A stretch of DNA of 64,000 nt from JAFDWR01 sp038216655 (GTDB lineage: Bacteria; Armatimonadota; Fimbriimonadia; Fimbriimonadales; Fimbriimonadaceae): positions 1-64,000 of the forward strand of contig JBBQPZ010000020.1 of NCBI GenBank assembly GCA_038216655.1, written 5' to 3'. Positions 17,213 through 25,165 of this stretch are shown here, one piece after another. Both the position numbers and the translations under genes were made by a program. The notes below the pieces were generated by a model. The model was not told the DNA's origin and ran no database searches. It saw nothing but the letters and a program-made list of their open reading frames with translations. Numbering within the stretch: position 1 is the stretch's first letter; each line of letters begins with the position of its first letter.

Positions 17213-17547
17213 GCTTGGGGTTCCTCGTCTGCGCCAGTAGGCGGTAGGTTAACTCGACTTGTTGCTACGTCGGAACAAGGAGGCCTTTCTCCCCTCTTTA
17301 TACCATTCCCAGGTGACGGAAGGGTAAGGCGTGAGGAGGTAAGGAGGATTTGCCGACGATGGAGGTTGGCAATGAAGGGCGAAGAGTTGGAGTTGTCATT
17401 CCGAGGGAGCCCTAGCGACATCGAGGAACCTGACAGGAAACACCGACCGCTTGTGCCAACACTCAGAGACTACCGTCAGGTCCCTCGGCACAAACATCCT
17501 TCGGGATGACACATTCGACCCAACACCCAACACTTGACGCCCAACGC
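17213..17547. other. Intergenic region with a dispersed repeat
   Basis: 335 bases without a gene between the pdhA start and the GH74 stop. The stretch 17325-17350 is rich in GGTAAGG/GAGG words. 17391-17510 holds a copy of the repeat described separately. 17515-17560 has short CCCAACRCC repeats. Confidence 0.5.
17391..17510 (-). repeat. Dispersed repeat, copy A (terminal inverted repeats GTCATYCCGA)
   Basis: The left end reads GTTGTCATTCCGA and the right end TCGGGATGAC, a 10-bp terminal inverted repeat with one mismatch. The minus-strand reading shares GGATGTTTGTGCCGAGG, GTCAGGTTCCT and TCGGAATGACAAC, in the same order, with the copy at 57545-57711. Size about 120 bp, non-coding. It fits a REP/MITE-like family. 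Confidence 0.6.
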
Positions 17548-19866
17548 CTAACGCCTTCCCTCCGGATCCCCGTACCGAATCCCGCGCCCATGCGCCCCGA
17601 CGTAAACGCGCCCGTAGACCCGCGAATCACCCGTGATCTGGAGAACGAGACCCCATTGATGCGGGTCATCGTTGATGCGGACCCAGTGCTGGCCGGCATC
17701 GTCGGATCGAAATATCCCTGGTTGGCCTGCGATCGTCGCCATCAGATACAGCGCAGGATAAGTCGAGTGCGGAGCGGCTTTGCCGAACCCAAATCCACGG
17801 ATATCCCTGACCTCGGGAATCTTGGCGAAGGTCTTGCCGCCATCGCTCGAATGATGAAGGCCCTCCACCGGCGTCAGCCAGAAGTCGCCGGGTTTATCCG
17901 GCGTCGAGTAGAGCTGATCCTGGCCCCCGCGACCATCGCCTCGATCGCCCCCGGGTGCAGGAAGTCCTCCCGTCAGCCGGAAGGACTGAGCTGTGAAATG
18001 GGCTCCGCCATCCTCGCTCACGTAGATCTTCCCTTCGAACAGGTCAAGGTCGTAGAAGCGGTTCGAAGCGTTCTGATCCGCGATGACTCGGGGGTTCGCA
18101 GGCAGCCCCTCACAGGCCGTCCACGTTGCCCCCAGATCGCGGGTCAGGAACGCTCCGCCGCGTAGGCTCCAAATCCAGGTTGTCCCGTCGGTCGAGACGG
18201 ACACATGCCCCGCGACAGCTCCCGCACGGGGCAAGGACGCCGCTGGCTGCCAGGTTTTGCCGAAGTCGAGCGAGTACCCGATGCTGCCCCCGCCGCGATT
18301 GCCCGAGGGGGTGCCGACGCGCACGATCACGCTTGGCTTTACCGTCGCCACGGCCAGACCCGTCGTGTTTCCAAAGTGCGGGTGATCGAAGTTGCCGTCG
18401 AGGGCTGGCTTGTCCAGATTCCAATGCACGAATCCCCCGTAGTCGCCAATCGCCGACATCAGGGGTGCGCCCTCCCTTGGGCTGATCATCACCAGCGGTA
18501 CCGTCTCCTCAATCCCCGTGCTCATCACACTCCAGTGGGTCGAAGTCTCCCGTGGCGTAGGTTTCCCTAGTGGCGCGGGTTTTCCAACCTGCGCTCCGGA
18601 ACCTGAAAGTTGCCCAGATCCACCCTTCACAGGGCCCCTCGATATCTCCACGTTGCCGAGGTCAAATGTTTCGTACCCGCCATAGCCCGTCGTGAACATC
18701 GCGTGATTCGGGTTGAAGGGGTCGATCTCGATATCGAACATCCAGTGAATCGGAGTCCGCGCGACGTATGGCGCGAGCTTGAAGTCGTAAATCGCCCTCC
18801 CTTCCCCGAACACCGGTCGCCAGGTCTTACCGGCGTCGGTGCTGCGAAAGATCTCCTCACCGATTGGGTGATAATGGGTGCTCGCGATCAGCACTTTGGG
18901 GTCGCTCGCCTGCACCGAGATCGCGGCGTAACCGAAGTTCCGATTCTGTGCCGCGTCGGGCTTGTCCGGCGTGATGTCCGCCCACTCGCCAGTTCGCGTG
19001 TTCAGCTTCCTAACCGCGCCGTCCCGCATTGCGCTCGGACCGGGGCTCGAGCCGTAACTGATGTACAGCGTCCCGTCGCTCGCGAGAATCATGTGGGTGG
19101 GCACCCACTTCGTCGGCTGCCCTTCGACCGCGGTCCAGGTTGCGCCGCCGTCCCGGCTGCGGTAGATGCTCGCTTCTCCCAGGGCCGAGGCGGAGACATA
19201 GACCGTCGAGCTCGGCTTGCCGAGCGTCCCTGAGGTTGGGTCGAACATGACCCCCACAATCCCCGCCGACCCCCGGCTGGCCAGCGAGGCCGGCATCGGG
19301 AAGTTTTCGACGCGGTTCCAGGTGACGCCAGCGTCGGTACTCTTCCAGAGCCCGTTATGGCGGGTGCCGAGAAGGATGACGCGACCGTCATTCGGGTCGA
19401 CCATCATTCGCTCGCCGTTCCCGCGGCCGTTCTCATTGCCGCCGAATTTGAACGGCACGCGCGTCATTTGGAACGTCTTGCCCCGATCGCCGGAGCGCAG
19501 GATCGCGCCGTCGGGCGTGGTCGCGTTCGTGTAGGTCCCGCACGCGAGATAGACTCGATCCGGATCATGGGGATCCACCGCGATGCTCTCGACTCCCACG
19601 AGGTTCAGATCGTCGTAGGGAATCCAATCGAGCAACGAGATCCAGCGTTTCACCCGGTCGTCCCACCGGTACGCGCCCCCCATGTCGGTGCGCGCATAGC
19701 GAAGTCCTTTGACGGTGGGATGGCAGACGATCCCGTCGACAAATCCGCCTCCCACCATTTGGACGTCCTTCCAGACGTAGGGCTGTTGCACGGGAGGAGA
19801 CGCCGGCGCGATTCCCACGAGGAAACCGGCCAGGAGAATCGACATCGACCACCTGAGAAGCGACAT
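17548..19866 (-). CDS. Secreted GH74-type glycoside hydrolase (xyloglucanase-like)
   Basis: 772 residues with signal peptide WSMSILLAGFLVGIAPASPP. Two seven-bladed propellers are expected. BNR/sialidase-type turns repeat throughout (RSGDRGKTF, STDAGVTWNRV, RSRDGGATWTAV, STDAGKTWRPV, SEDGGAHF). The GH74 landmarks RTDMGGAYRWD (about residue 60) and GDYGGFVHWNL (about 475) carry the two acidic residues used as catalytic acid and base in the family. The substrate is probably a beta-1,4-glucan such as xyloglucan, outside the cytoplasm. A glycine/proline-rich linker sits near 430-450. No other polysaccharide genes are adjacent. Confidence 0.85.
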   Translation of the reverse strand: MSLLRWSMSILLAGFLVGIAPASPPVQQPYVWKDVQMVGGGFVDGIVCHPTVKGLRYARTDMGGAYRWDDRVKRWISLLDWIPYDDLNLVGVESIAVDPHDPDRVYLACGTYTNATTPDGAILRSGDRGKTFQMTRVPFKFGGNENGRGNGERMMVDPNDGRVILLGTRHNGLWKSTDAGVTWNRVENFPMPASLASRGSAGIVGVMFDPTSGTLGKPSSTVYVSASALGEASIYRSRDGGATWTAVEGQPTKWVPTHMILASDGTLYISYGSSPGPSAMRDGAVRKLNTRTGEWADITPDKPDAAQNRNFGYAAISVQASDPKVLIASTHYHPIGEEIFRSTDAGKTWRPVFGEGRAIYDFKLAPYVARTPIHWMFDIEIDPFNPNHAMFTTGYGGYETFDLGNVEISRGPVKGGSGQLSGSGAQVGKPAPLGKPTPRETSTHWSVMSTGIEETVPLVMISPREGAPLMSAIGDYGGFVHWNLDKPALDGNFDHPHFGNTTGLAVATVKPSVIVRVGTPSGNRGGGSIGYSLDFGKTWQPAASLPRAGAVAGHVSVSTDGTTWIWSLRGGAFLTRDLGATWTACEGLPANPRVIADQNASNRFYDLDLFEGKIYVSEDGGAHFTAQSFRLTGGLPAPGGDRGDGRGGQDQLYSTPDKPGDFWLTPVEGLHHSSDGGKTFAKIPEVRDIRGFGFGKAAPHSTYPALYLMATIAGQPGIFRSDDAGQHWVRINDDPHQWGLVLQITGDSRVYGRVYVGAHGRGIRYGDPEGRR

Positions 19867-19921
19867 TCCCTGCTTATACCCGACGTGATATATCGGTATA
19901 GCGATTCAGGATTAGCCCCTT

Positions 19922-20024
19922 GAGGGGTTGGGGGTGAACAAGTGACTCAGGTCTGGAGAAACGGGGCAACAACTACTGCGGCTGACTCCCAACTTGGAGG
20001 CATGAGTCCACCCCCAACCCCCTC
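19922..20024. repeat. Long inverted repeat / hairpin between operons
   Basis: GAGGGGTTGGGGGTG (19922-19936) faces CACCCCCAACCCCCTC (20009-20024), nearly perfect arms 72 bases apart. The inner GTGACTCAG and CATGAGTC also complement in part. It lies just past the 3' end of the radical SAM operon and before the GH74 start, so it may end the operon transcript or act as a structured RNA. Confidence 0.5.
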
Positions 20025-20041
20025 CGAGCGACTCAGATTCT

Positions 20042-20305
20042 CTACCACCAGAAGCGGAACGGCTGACGCAGCAGCCAGAAGAGCGAAGCGACGCAAACGA
20101 TCGACCAGAACACCGCAATCAGGAGCGGGTGGCGGCCCACGCACCGCGTATCCTTCTTCCCTCTCGTCCAGGCCAGGACATAGAGGATTGAGCAGAGCCC
20201 AGAGGCAACAGGAAGCACAAAGCGCCCGGCGATCAGCGCGACCGTCGCGACCTTGCAGAACTGAAACGCCACCGACTCAAGCTGCTCACCCGGAGTTTTC
20301 GTCAT
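20042..20305 (-). CDS. Small two-helix membrane protein
   Basis: 87 residues from the ATG at 20305, which overlaps the upstream stop by one base (TGATG). Two hydrophobic segments (VALIAGRFVLPVASGLCSILYVLAW and LLIAVFWSIVCVASLFWLL) are joined by a basic loop RGKKDTRCVGRH. Unrecognised family. It is the last gene of the operon that begins with the radical SAM enzyme, so it probably serves the same membrane process. Confidence 0.6.
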   Translation of the reverse strand: MTKTPGEQLESVAFQFCKVATVALIAGRFVLPVASGLCSILYVLAWTRGKKDTRCVGRHPLLIAVFWSIVCVASLFWLLRQPFRFWW

Positions 20306-20634
20306 CACCGTCTACGATACGCGAACACGACGTAGGCGATGAGCGCCCCGACGACACAAAGGCCGATGACAAGGAACGCACCGAATTCGGAATCAAGACG
20401 AGGCCCACCCGTGCTCGTCGGGGCCAAGGCAGAGAGGCACGCACCTAACACCGCGCCTGCCAGAAAGACGAACCCGAACACGCAAAGCAAGACGACCGAC
20501 AGCACCCGATGCACCCCACCCGGCGCGGCGGATGTAGCCCGCACATACGCGCCACAGTTCGGGCAGCGAGCCCGGCTCTCCGGCATCTCCGCCCCGCAGT
20601 TCGGGCAATGGCTAGGTGGCTTCTCAGGGTTCAT
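20305..20634 (-). CDS. Zinc-ribbon membrane protein
   Basis: 109 residues from the ATG at 20634 (MNPEKPPSHCPNCG); a longer frame to 20679 has no better start. Two CPNCG knuckles (HCPNCGAEMPESRARCPNCG) form a zinc ribbon, followed by two transmembrane helices (VLSVVLLCVFGFVFLAGAVL and FLVIGLCVVGALIAYVVFA) and an RRR end. It shares this design with the genes at 20651, 21684 and 22220. Function unknown. It follows the 20651 gene by 16 bases and overlaps the next gene by one base. Confidence 0.65.
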   Translation of the reverse strand: MNPEKPPSHCPNCGAEMPESRARCPNCGAYVRATSAAPGGVHRVLSVVLLCVFGFVFLAGAVLGACLSALAPTSTGGPRLDSEFGAFLVIGLCVVGALIAYVVFAYRRR

Positions 20635-20650
20635 CGCCTTACACACCAGC

Positions 20651-20986
20651 TTAACGCTTCCGTTGCCTGAGCAGGACAACTACGATAGCCGCCAAGGCGA
20701 AAACCAACGCGAGACCAATGATTGCGATCATCGTAATGAACGAATAGCCTTCTCCCTCTATTCCCTTGGGGGATGACGGTATCGACTGGAGCCCGTTTAC
20801 AATGCTGAGCACGGTGCACGACCCGATGCCTGCCATTGCGAGCGCCAAGACGCCTATCGCAATCGCATTCAGCATCCGACCGAAAGACGTAAGCGGAGTC
20901 CTCGGTGGCGGTCGAAGAATCGAACCGCAATTCGGACACCTCACTCGATTGTCGGTGAGGGAATGGCCGCAGTTCGGACAGGTCAC
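20651..20986 (-). CDS. Zinc-ribbon membrane protein
   Basis: 111 residues, GTG start overlapping the Lgt-like stop by four bases (GTGA). It begins MTCPNCGHSL with a second knuckle RCPNCGSIL. Two transmembrane helices follow (LNAIAIGVLALAMAGIGSC and FITMIAIIGLALVFALAAIV), then a basic RQRKR tail. Two-Cys-pair ribbons on small membrane proteins often bind zinc as a scaffold; no catalytic residues are visible. Coupled translation with the Lgt-like protein suggests a shared complex. Confidence 0.65.
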   Translation of the reverse strand: MTCPNCGHSLTDNRVRCPNCGSILRPPPRTPLTSFGRMLNAIAIGVLALAMAGIGSCTVLSIVNGLQSIPSSPKGIEGEGYSFITMIAIIGLALVFALAAIVVVLLRQRKR

Positions 20987-21687
20987 GCTCGGTTCGATAC
21001 GCGCGCTCTCCTCGACCGAATCCAGACGCTAATGAGCACTCCGACCACCAGTTCCAGGCAGAACCACTGCATCGGAGAAAGCCCCCAGATCACCGTCTCG
21101 CGCCATCGAACGAATTCAAGTAGGAACCGAGTCGATCCAAAGATAAGAAGATAAGCCTTGAACAGATCACCTTCACGAGTGAGCCGTGGCTTAAGCCAGA
21201 GCAAGAACCCGAACGTAGCCGCGGCAACAAGGCTCGTATAGAGCTGGGCAGGATGGCGCAAGGCCCCGTGCTGCTCAACTGCCCACGGCAGATCGCACTC
21301 GCTCCCGTAGCAGCAACCGTTGAAGAAGCACCCGATCCGCCCCACCGCCTCCCCCGCGGGGAGGGCGAGGGCAAACAGATCGCCAGTAGCCCGCTTGATC
21401 CCGAGCACCCGCTTGGCGATCTCCACGCTGATCCAGCCAAAGATCAGCCCGCCAAGCAGCGCTCGGCCCCCGGCCCGCGGGTCGGCGATCGTCCAAGCGG
21501 GAATCCGGACCGGCCACCCTTCGGCGATCATCTGGGTGAGCTTCGCGCCGAGGATGCCACCCACAAAACCCGCCGCAGCCACCTTCGCCATCCCCTCGGT
21601 AGCCAGCTTCTTGCCTCGTGCGGCAATGACCAAGACAAGGGCTCCCGTCAGATATCCGAGCAGGGTAAAGACTTCGCCAAGGCTCAC
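20983..21687 (-). CDS. Prolipoprotein diacylglyceryl transferase (Lgt)-family membrane protein
   Basis: 234 residues from the GTG at 21687, with GGGGGAG just upstream and a four-base overlap (GTGA) with the previous stop. A longer frame upstream only shadows the 21684 gene. Seven or so hydrophobic helices. The family signature GEAVGRIGCFFNGCCYG (about residues 117-133) includes the Arg and Asn that contact the phosphatidylglycerol head group in Lgt; canonical Lgt has GRxGNFxNGExxG, so the C..GCCYG form marks a side branch. It also has PAQLYTSLVAA and RFLLEFVRWRE. It may transfer a diacylglyceryl or related lipid group. The embedding in a radical SAM operon makes a specialised role likelier than general Lgt. 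Confidence 0.75.
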   Translation of the reverse strand: MSLGEVFTLLGYLTGALVLVIAARGKKLATEGMAKVAAAGFVGGILGAKLTQMIAEGWPVRIPAWTIADPRAGGRALLGGLIFGWISVEIAKRVLGIKRATGDLFALALPAGEAVGRIGCFFNGCCYGSECDLPWAVEQHGALRHPAQLYTSLVAAATFGFLLWLKPRLTREGDLFKAYLLIFGSTRFLLEFVRWRETVIWGLSPMQWFCLELVVGVLISVWIRSRRARVSNRA

Positions 21688-22223
21688 TTTCTCCCCCGGA
21701 AAGAAAGACCGAGCGTTACCAGGCTCATCGCCGCCAAGATTGGCTCGAGCATTGAGATCAAACCAATGGCGTCTAAGCGAATAAGGCCGTCGAAAAACGC
21801 GAACGCAGCGCTGACGGTAGCTGTCAGGCAAAGTATCGAGACGACTCCGCAAAGAGCGACCCACATAGGTCGACCCGATATCAGGAGTACAAATCGCTCG
21901 GTGACACTGAGAGTCGGCCACTGGAATCGAACCCAAACCACATAGACAATGAGAGTTACAATCGCAACGGTTGGATTGCCGCCTAGGATTGCCAATCCGT
22001 CGCCAAGGCTTTCGTATCGCGCCGGTTGCTGAAGCCCATAGCCCCCGACAACCGAACAGAAGCCACCGACCGCAAACATCAGAGCCGCAAAGACCCCACC
22101 GCAAGACGCCATCCTCGGCCAGAACGCGATGGGTTCGCCGATGCGGTAACCGCAATGCGGACACAGGGCGCCCTCCTCCAGGATCGGTCGCTGGCAGTTC
22201 GGACAATCACGACTAATGCTCAT
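21684..22223 (-). CDS. Zinc-ribbon multi-helix membrane protein
   Basis: 179 residues. An N-terminal ribbon CPNCQRPILEEGALCPHCGYR is followed by about four hydrophobic helices (from MASCGGVFAALMFAVGGFCSVVGGYG to PILAAMSLVTLGLSFRG). It resembles the 22220 product in length, ribbon and helix order (VFAALMFAVGGFCSV versus LLGLVFAVGGLCSV), so the two look like tandem paralogs. Its start overlaps the previous stop by four bases. Function not recognised. Confidence 0.65.
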   Translation of the reverse strand: MSISRDCPNCQRPILEEGALCPHCGYRIGEPIAFWPRMASCGGVFAALMFAVGGFCSVVGGYGLQQPARYESLGDGLAILGGNPTVAIVTLIVYVVWVRFQWPTLSVTERFVLLISGRPMWVALCGVVSILCLTATVSAAFAFFDGLIRLDAIGLISMLEPILAAMSLVTLGLSFRGRK

Positions 22224-22768
22224 TGGTTCCCCTTCAGAGCCAAGTTGAGCGATACGAGACTCATAACCACCATGATCGGTTTTGCCACGAAAAGTGCGCT
22301 ACGATACCGGATCGGAATCCAGTGTCCGACGAACATCGCAAAGCTCGTCAAACAGAGAAGGACAAGCGAAAAGCCTGCGCAAACGCGGTCATCCGTAGAA
22401 CGCCCGGCAAAGAGCTTTCCAAACATGCTGAAGAATCCGCCTGTCGGGAACTGGAACCGTAGCCGAACGACAAACAGGATCGGCGTAGCCACCGCAACCG
22501 TGGGCAAACCCAAGATAGCGAGGAAGATCACCCTCCCGTAATCGCGGTGAGATGGCGGACCGAGCGTCTCGATGCCCCAAGCGACCGAGCATAGTCCTCC
22601 AACCGCAAAGACCAGTCCCAACAGGACAATCGAGCAGGTCACAAAGAATCTGTTGCGGGCGAGAAAGGATCCGTTGCCAGTCGAATGGTTTATCCGGTGC
22701 CCGCACCCGGGACACAACGCGGCCCCATGAGGAACCCGCCGCTGGCAGTTTGTGCAGAACTCCGCCAT
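22220..22768 (-). CDS. Zinc-ribbon multi-helix membrane protein
   Basis: 182 residues. CTNCQRRVPHGAALCPGCGHR forms the ribbon, followed by about four transmembrane helices (VTCSIVLLGLVFAVGGLCSV, VIFLAILGLPTVAVATPILF, a third near 130, and KPIMVVMSLVSLNLAL). It starts 4 bases after the radical SAM stop and overlaps the next gene by four bases. Paralog of the 21684 product. No known family assigned. Confidence 0.65.
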   Translation of the reverse strand: MAEFCTNCQRRVPHGAALCPGCGHRINHSTGNGSFLARNRFFVTCSIVLLGLVFAVGGLCSVAWGIETLGPPSHRDYGRVIFLAILGLPTVAVATPILFVVRLRFQFPTGGFFSMFGKLFAGRSTDDRVCAGFSLVLLCLTSFAMFVGHWIPIRYRSALFVAKPIMVVMSLVSLNLALKGNQ

Positions 22769-22772
22769 CGAT

Positions 22773-24305
22773 TTAGGACCTCGCCATCGGCAGTGTGGAG
22801 ACCCGTTGCGGGAAATCGTCGGCGTCGGCGAACAGCCAACGCCAGCAGAACGAGTGCCGCCGAGGATCTTCCTCGAACGTTCCCACGTGCACGCAGCACT
22901 GCCGGATCCGATGCTCGTGGAACGTGTGGGCGTCCATGAACTGCTTTACCGTCACCCGGAAGGTCCGCTCGGCGAGGCGTTCCAGGGAGCGCTCCCTTCC
23001 CTTTGCGCTCAGCAACTCGGTCGCGCCGGGGATGCACTCGCACATCGTTAAGATGTCCACTGCCAGCCGCATCGCAGCGACCGGTTGCTGCTCGCTGAAG
23101 ACGCGCTGCAACGCTCCCGATTGCACCAACCCTTTCACTCCATCGGAAGCACTCTCGAAGGAGATCGTGTTCGCCACGAGCCCGATCCAATTGCGCAGTT
23201 CGTCTCGCCCGATCAGCTTCGGCAAAGACCTCCAGCCGTCCTTGGTCCGCAACAAATAGGAGATGTCACAGCAATCCTTGTGCGAACACGGAAGCGGAAT
23301 AAAGTCGCTCGCCTCGATCAGCCCCTCCGTCTGGGCACCGATACGACTGAGCACGCCGGTCGGCGTAACTCGATCCAAGGGATCGTAATGGGACGTGCGA
23401 CCCGAGCCGAACATCGGCTGGATCGCCAGCCCCGCGCAGCGAGGCGTCTCCAGGCCCAGCTTGAGCACCTCCCCAACCTCGTCGTCGTTCACGCCCTTGG
23501 CGACGGTCATCACCAGCGTCGTCCAGATCCCCGCATCGTTCAGCCTCTTCAAAGCGCGCCTTTTCTCATCCCCGACATCCTCGCCGCGAAGGGTCTGGTG
23601 GGTCGTGGACTTGAACCCGTCGAACTGCAGGTAGACCTCGACTCGCTCGCGCTGCTCGCCGAGGAACTTGAGGAACGCGTCGTCCTTGGCGATCCGACGG
23701 CCATTCGTGTTGAGCATCACCCGAGTGATCGAGCGCTCCGCCAACTTTCCAATGAGTTCCTCAAGATCCCGGCGCACCGTCGGCTCGCCGCCGCTGAGCA
23801 TCACGACACTCAATCGCCCGTCCTCCCGAGCGATCATGGTGTCGACGGTGTGCAGCAGCTCCTCCAGACTCGGCGTCTCCGGCTTTGCCGCCGGGGAGCC
23901 AGGGTGAAGGGCCGAGGCGTAGCACGTCGGGCATGCGTAGTTGCACCGCTCGGTGACGTTCAGGAGGCAGATGCACGAGTGCTGCCCGTGACCCGCAGGA
24001 AGTCCGTCGCGGTAACCGTCCGGGAACCCGGCGAAGTTATCTACCCGGTCCGGGACAACCGCCAGTGTCGGCGTCTGCCACCCTGCCCGAGCTCGCCAGA
24101 TACTGGCATCTTCTTCGTAGAGGCTCTCCGTCTCGCCGTGGACGCCGCACCACCGGCGCATCCAGATCTTGCCGTCGTGCGAGACAAGCATCCCGTCGAC
24201 GAAGACTCCGTCCTCATCCGATCTGCGCGTTCGTTCGGCAAAGCAGCTCGGACAAACGGTGCGGGTGTATTCCTCAATCGTGTAGGGGCGAGCAGCCAAG
24301 GCCAT
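22773..24305 (-). CDS. Radical SAM enzyme of the tetraether-synthase (Tes)-like group
   Basis: 510 residues. The N-terminal 110 residues carry cysteine pairs TVCPSCF and RRWCGVHG that fit an accessory metal site. The radical SAM barrel begins at NVTERCNYACPTCYASALHP (CxxxCxxC near residue 120), with GGEPTVRRDLEE and a normal set of barrel strands. The C-terminal third contains SHKDCC, LTMCECIPGA, IRQCCVHVG and SFCWRW, enough cysteines for further clusters. This order (CPxC...CxxHG, CxxxCxxC, Cys-rich tail) is that of the MJ0619/Tes group, whose archaeal member couples lipid tails into tetraethers. It heads a seven-gene operon with an Lgt-like protein. Lipid coupling is inference; substrate unproven. 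Confidence 0.78.
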   Translation of the reverse strand: MALAARPYTIEEYTRTVCPSCFAERTRRSDEDGVFVDGMLVSHDGKIWMRRWCGVHGETESLYEEDASIWRARAGWQTPTLAVVPDRVDNFAGFPDGYRDGLPAGHGQHSCICLLNVTERCNYACPTCYASALHPGSPAAKPETPSLEELLHTVDTMIAREDGRLSVVMLSGGEPTVRRDLEELIGKLAERSITRVMLNTNGRRIAKDDAFLKFLGEQRERVEVYLQFDGFKSTTHQTLRGEDVGDEKRRALKRLNDAGIWTTLVMTVAKGVNDDEVGEVLKLGLETPRCAGLAIQPMFGSGRTSHYDPLDRVTPTGVLSRIGAQTEGLIEASDFIPLPCSHKDCCDISYLLRTKDGWRSLPKLIGRDELRNWIGLVANTISFESASDGVKGLVQSGALQRVFSEQQPVAAMRLAVDILTMCECIPGATELLSAKGRERSLERLAERTFRVTVKQFMDAHTFHEHRIRQCCVHVGTFEEDPRRHSFCWRWLFADADDFPQRVSTLPMARS

Positions 24306-24371
24306 CGCTCATTGTAACGGCGATGGCATCGCTCTCACTCCCGGAACGGTCCCCGGTCTGTAAATCTCGCC

Positions 24372-25145
24372 TTAGACATCGAACGTCGCCGTCACGAAAG
24401 TGTGATCGCTCGGCCGCGTCTGGTTCCTCGCCTCAAGGTCGATCTCGCAGGACAGGCAGCGGCTGGCTAAATCGGGCGTTGTGTAGATGTGGTCGATCCG
24501 CCAGCCGAGGTTGCGCTCAACTCCGCGCGGGAGGGTGAAATCCCAGAACGTGTAATGCCCCTTCTCGGAGTGGAACTTACGGAACGTGTCCTCAAGCCCG
24601 AAGCTCAGGATCGCATCCAGCCGCTTGAACTCCTCGGGGTGGTGCCCGACCCCACCGTAGAACCGGGGCGAGTCGTACACGTCGATCGGGGTGGGGGCGA
24701 TGTTTATATCGCCCATCCAGATCAGCGGCTGATCCGGCCGAAAGCGTTCCCTCAAGAATTGGGCGAATCGCTCCAACCAGCGTAGCTTGTACTCGAACTT
24801 GTCTGAGCCCACGGTGTTCCCGTTGGGGACGTAGGTGTTTATGATTCGGATGCCGTTGACCTCGGCCGAGATGATCCGCGCATCGGAGGGAAACAGGTCG
24901 TCTTCGAACCCTCGGGTCACATTGGTCGCGAGACCCCGGCTCAGCAGAGCGACGCCGTTCCAGGATTTCTGGCCGTGAAGCTCAACGTGGTAGCCGAGAT
25001 CCTCAAAGTCCCCGATGGGAAACTTGTCGTCTTCGACCTTGGTCTCCTGAATTCCGAGCACGTCAGGTTCGTTCTCGGCGATCCACTCGATGAGGAGCGG
25101 GAGACGGGCGCGGACGGAGGCGGCATTGAAGGTCGCGATCTTCAC
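24372..25145 (-). CDS. xth: Exodeoxyribonuclease III / AP endonuclease
   Basis: 257 residues, usual for ExoIII. MKIATFNAASVRARLPLLIEW opens the fold (two segments by my reading), then LGIQETKVEDDKFP with the metal-binding Glu, WMGDINIAP with the catalytic Asp-x-Asn, WRIDHIYTTPDL, and the terminal SDH (RPSDHTFVTATFDV). It repairs abasic sites and trims 3' ends in cytoplasmic DNA. It lies 66 bases upstream of the radical SAM operon on the same strand but is probably separately expressed. Confidence 0.94.
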   Translation of the reverse strand: MKIATFNAASVRARLPLLIEWIAENEPDVLGIQETKVEDDKFPIGDFEDLGYHVELHGQKSWNGVALLSRGLATNVTRGFEDDLFPSDARIISAEVNGIRIINTYVPNGNTVGSDKFEYKLRWLERFAQFLRERFRPDQPLIWMGDINIAPTPIDVYDSPRFYGGVGHHPEEFKRLDAILSFGLEDTFRKFHSEKGHYTFWDFTLPRGVERNLGWRIDHIYTTPDLASRCLSCEIDLEARNQTRPSDHTFVTATFDV

Positions 25146-25165
25146 GCCGGGAGTCTACCGACCGC

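Noticed and set aside
17318..17350. Second footprint of the TAAGGGG-type inverted repeat
   Set aside because: Only loose GGTAAGG similarity and no second arm or inner gene.
20983..22206. Long reading of the Lgt-like gene (407 codons)
   Set aside because: The first 170 codons shadow the 21684 gene; the GTG at 21687 has a Shine-Dalgarno and a four-base overlap.
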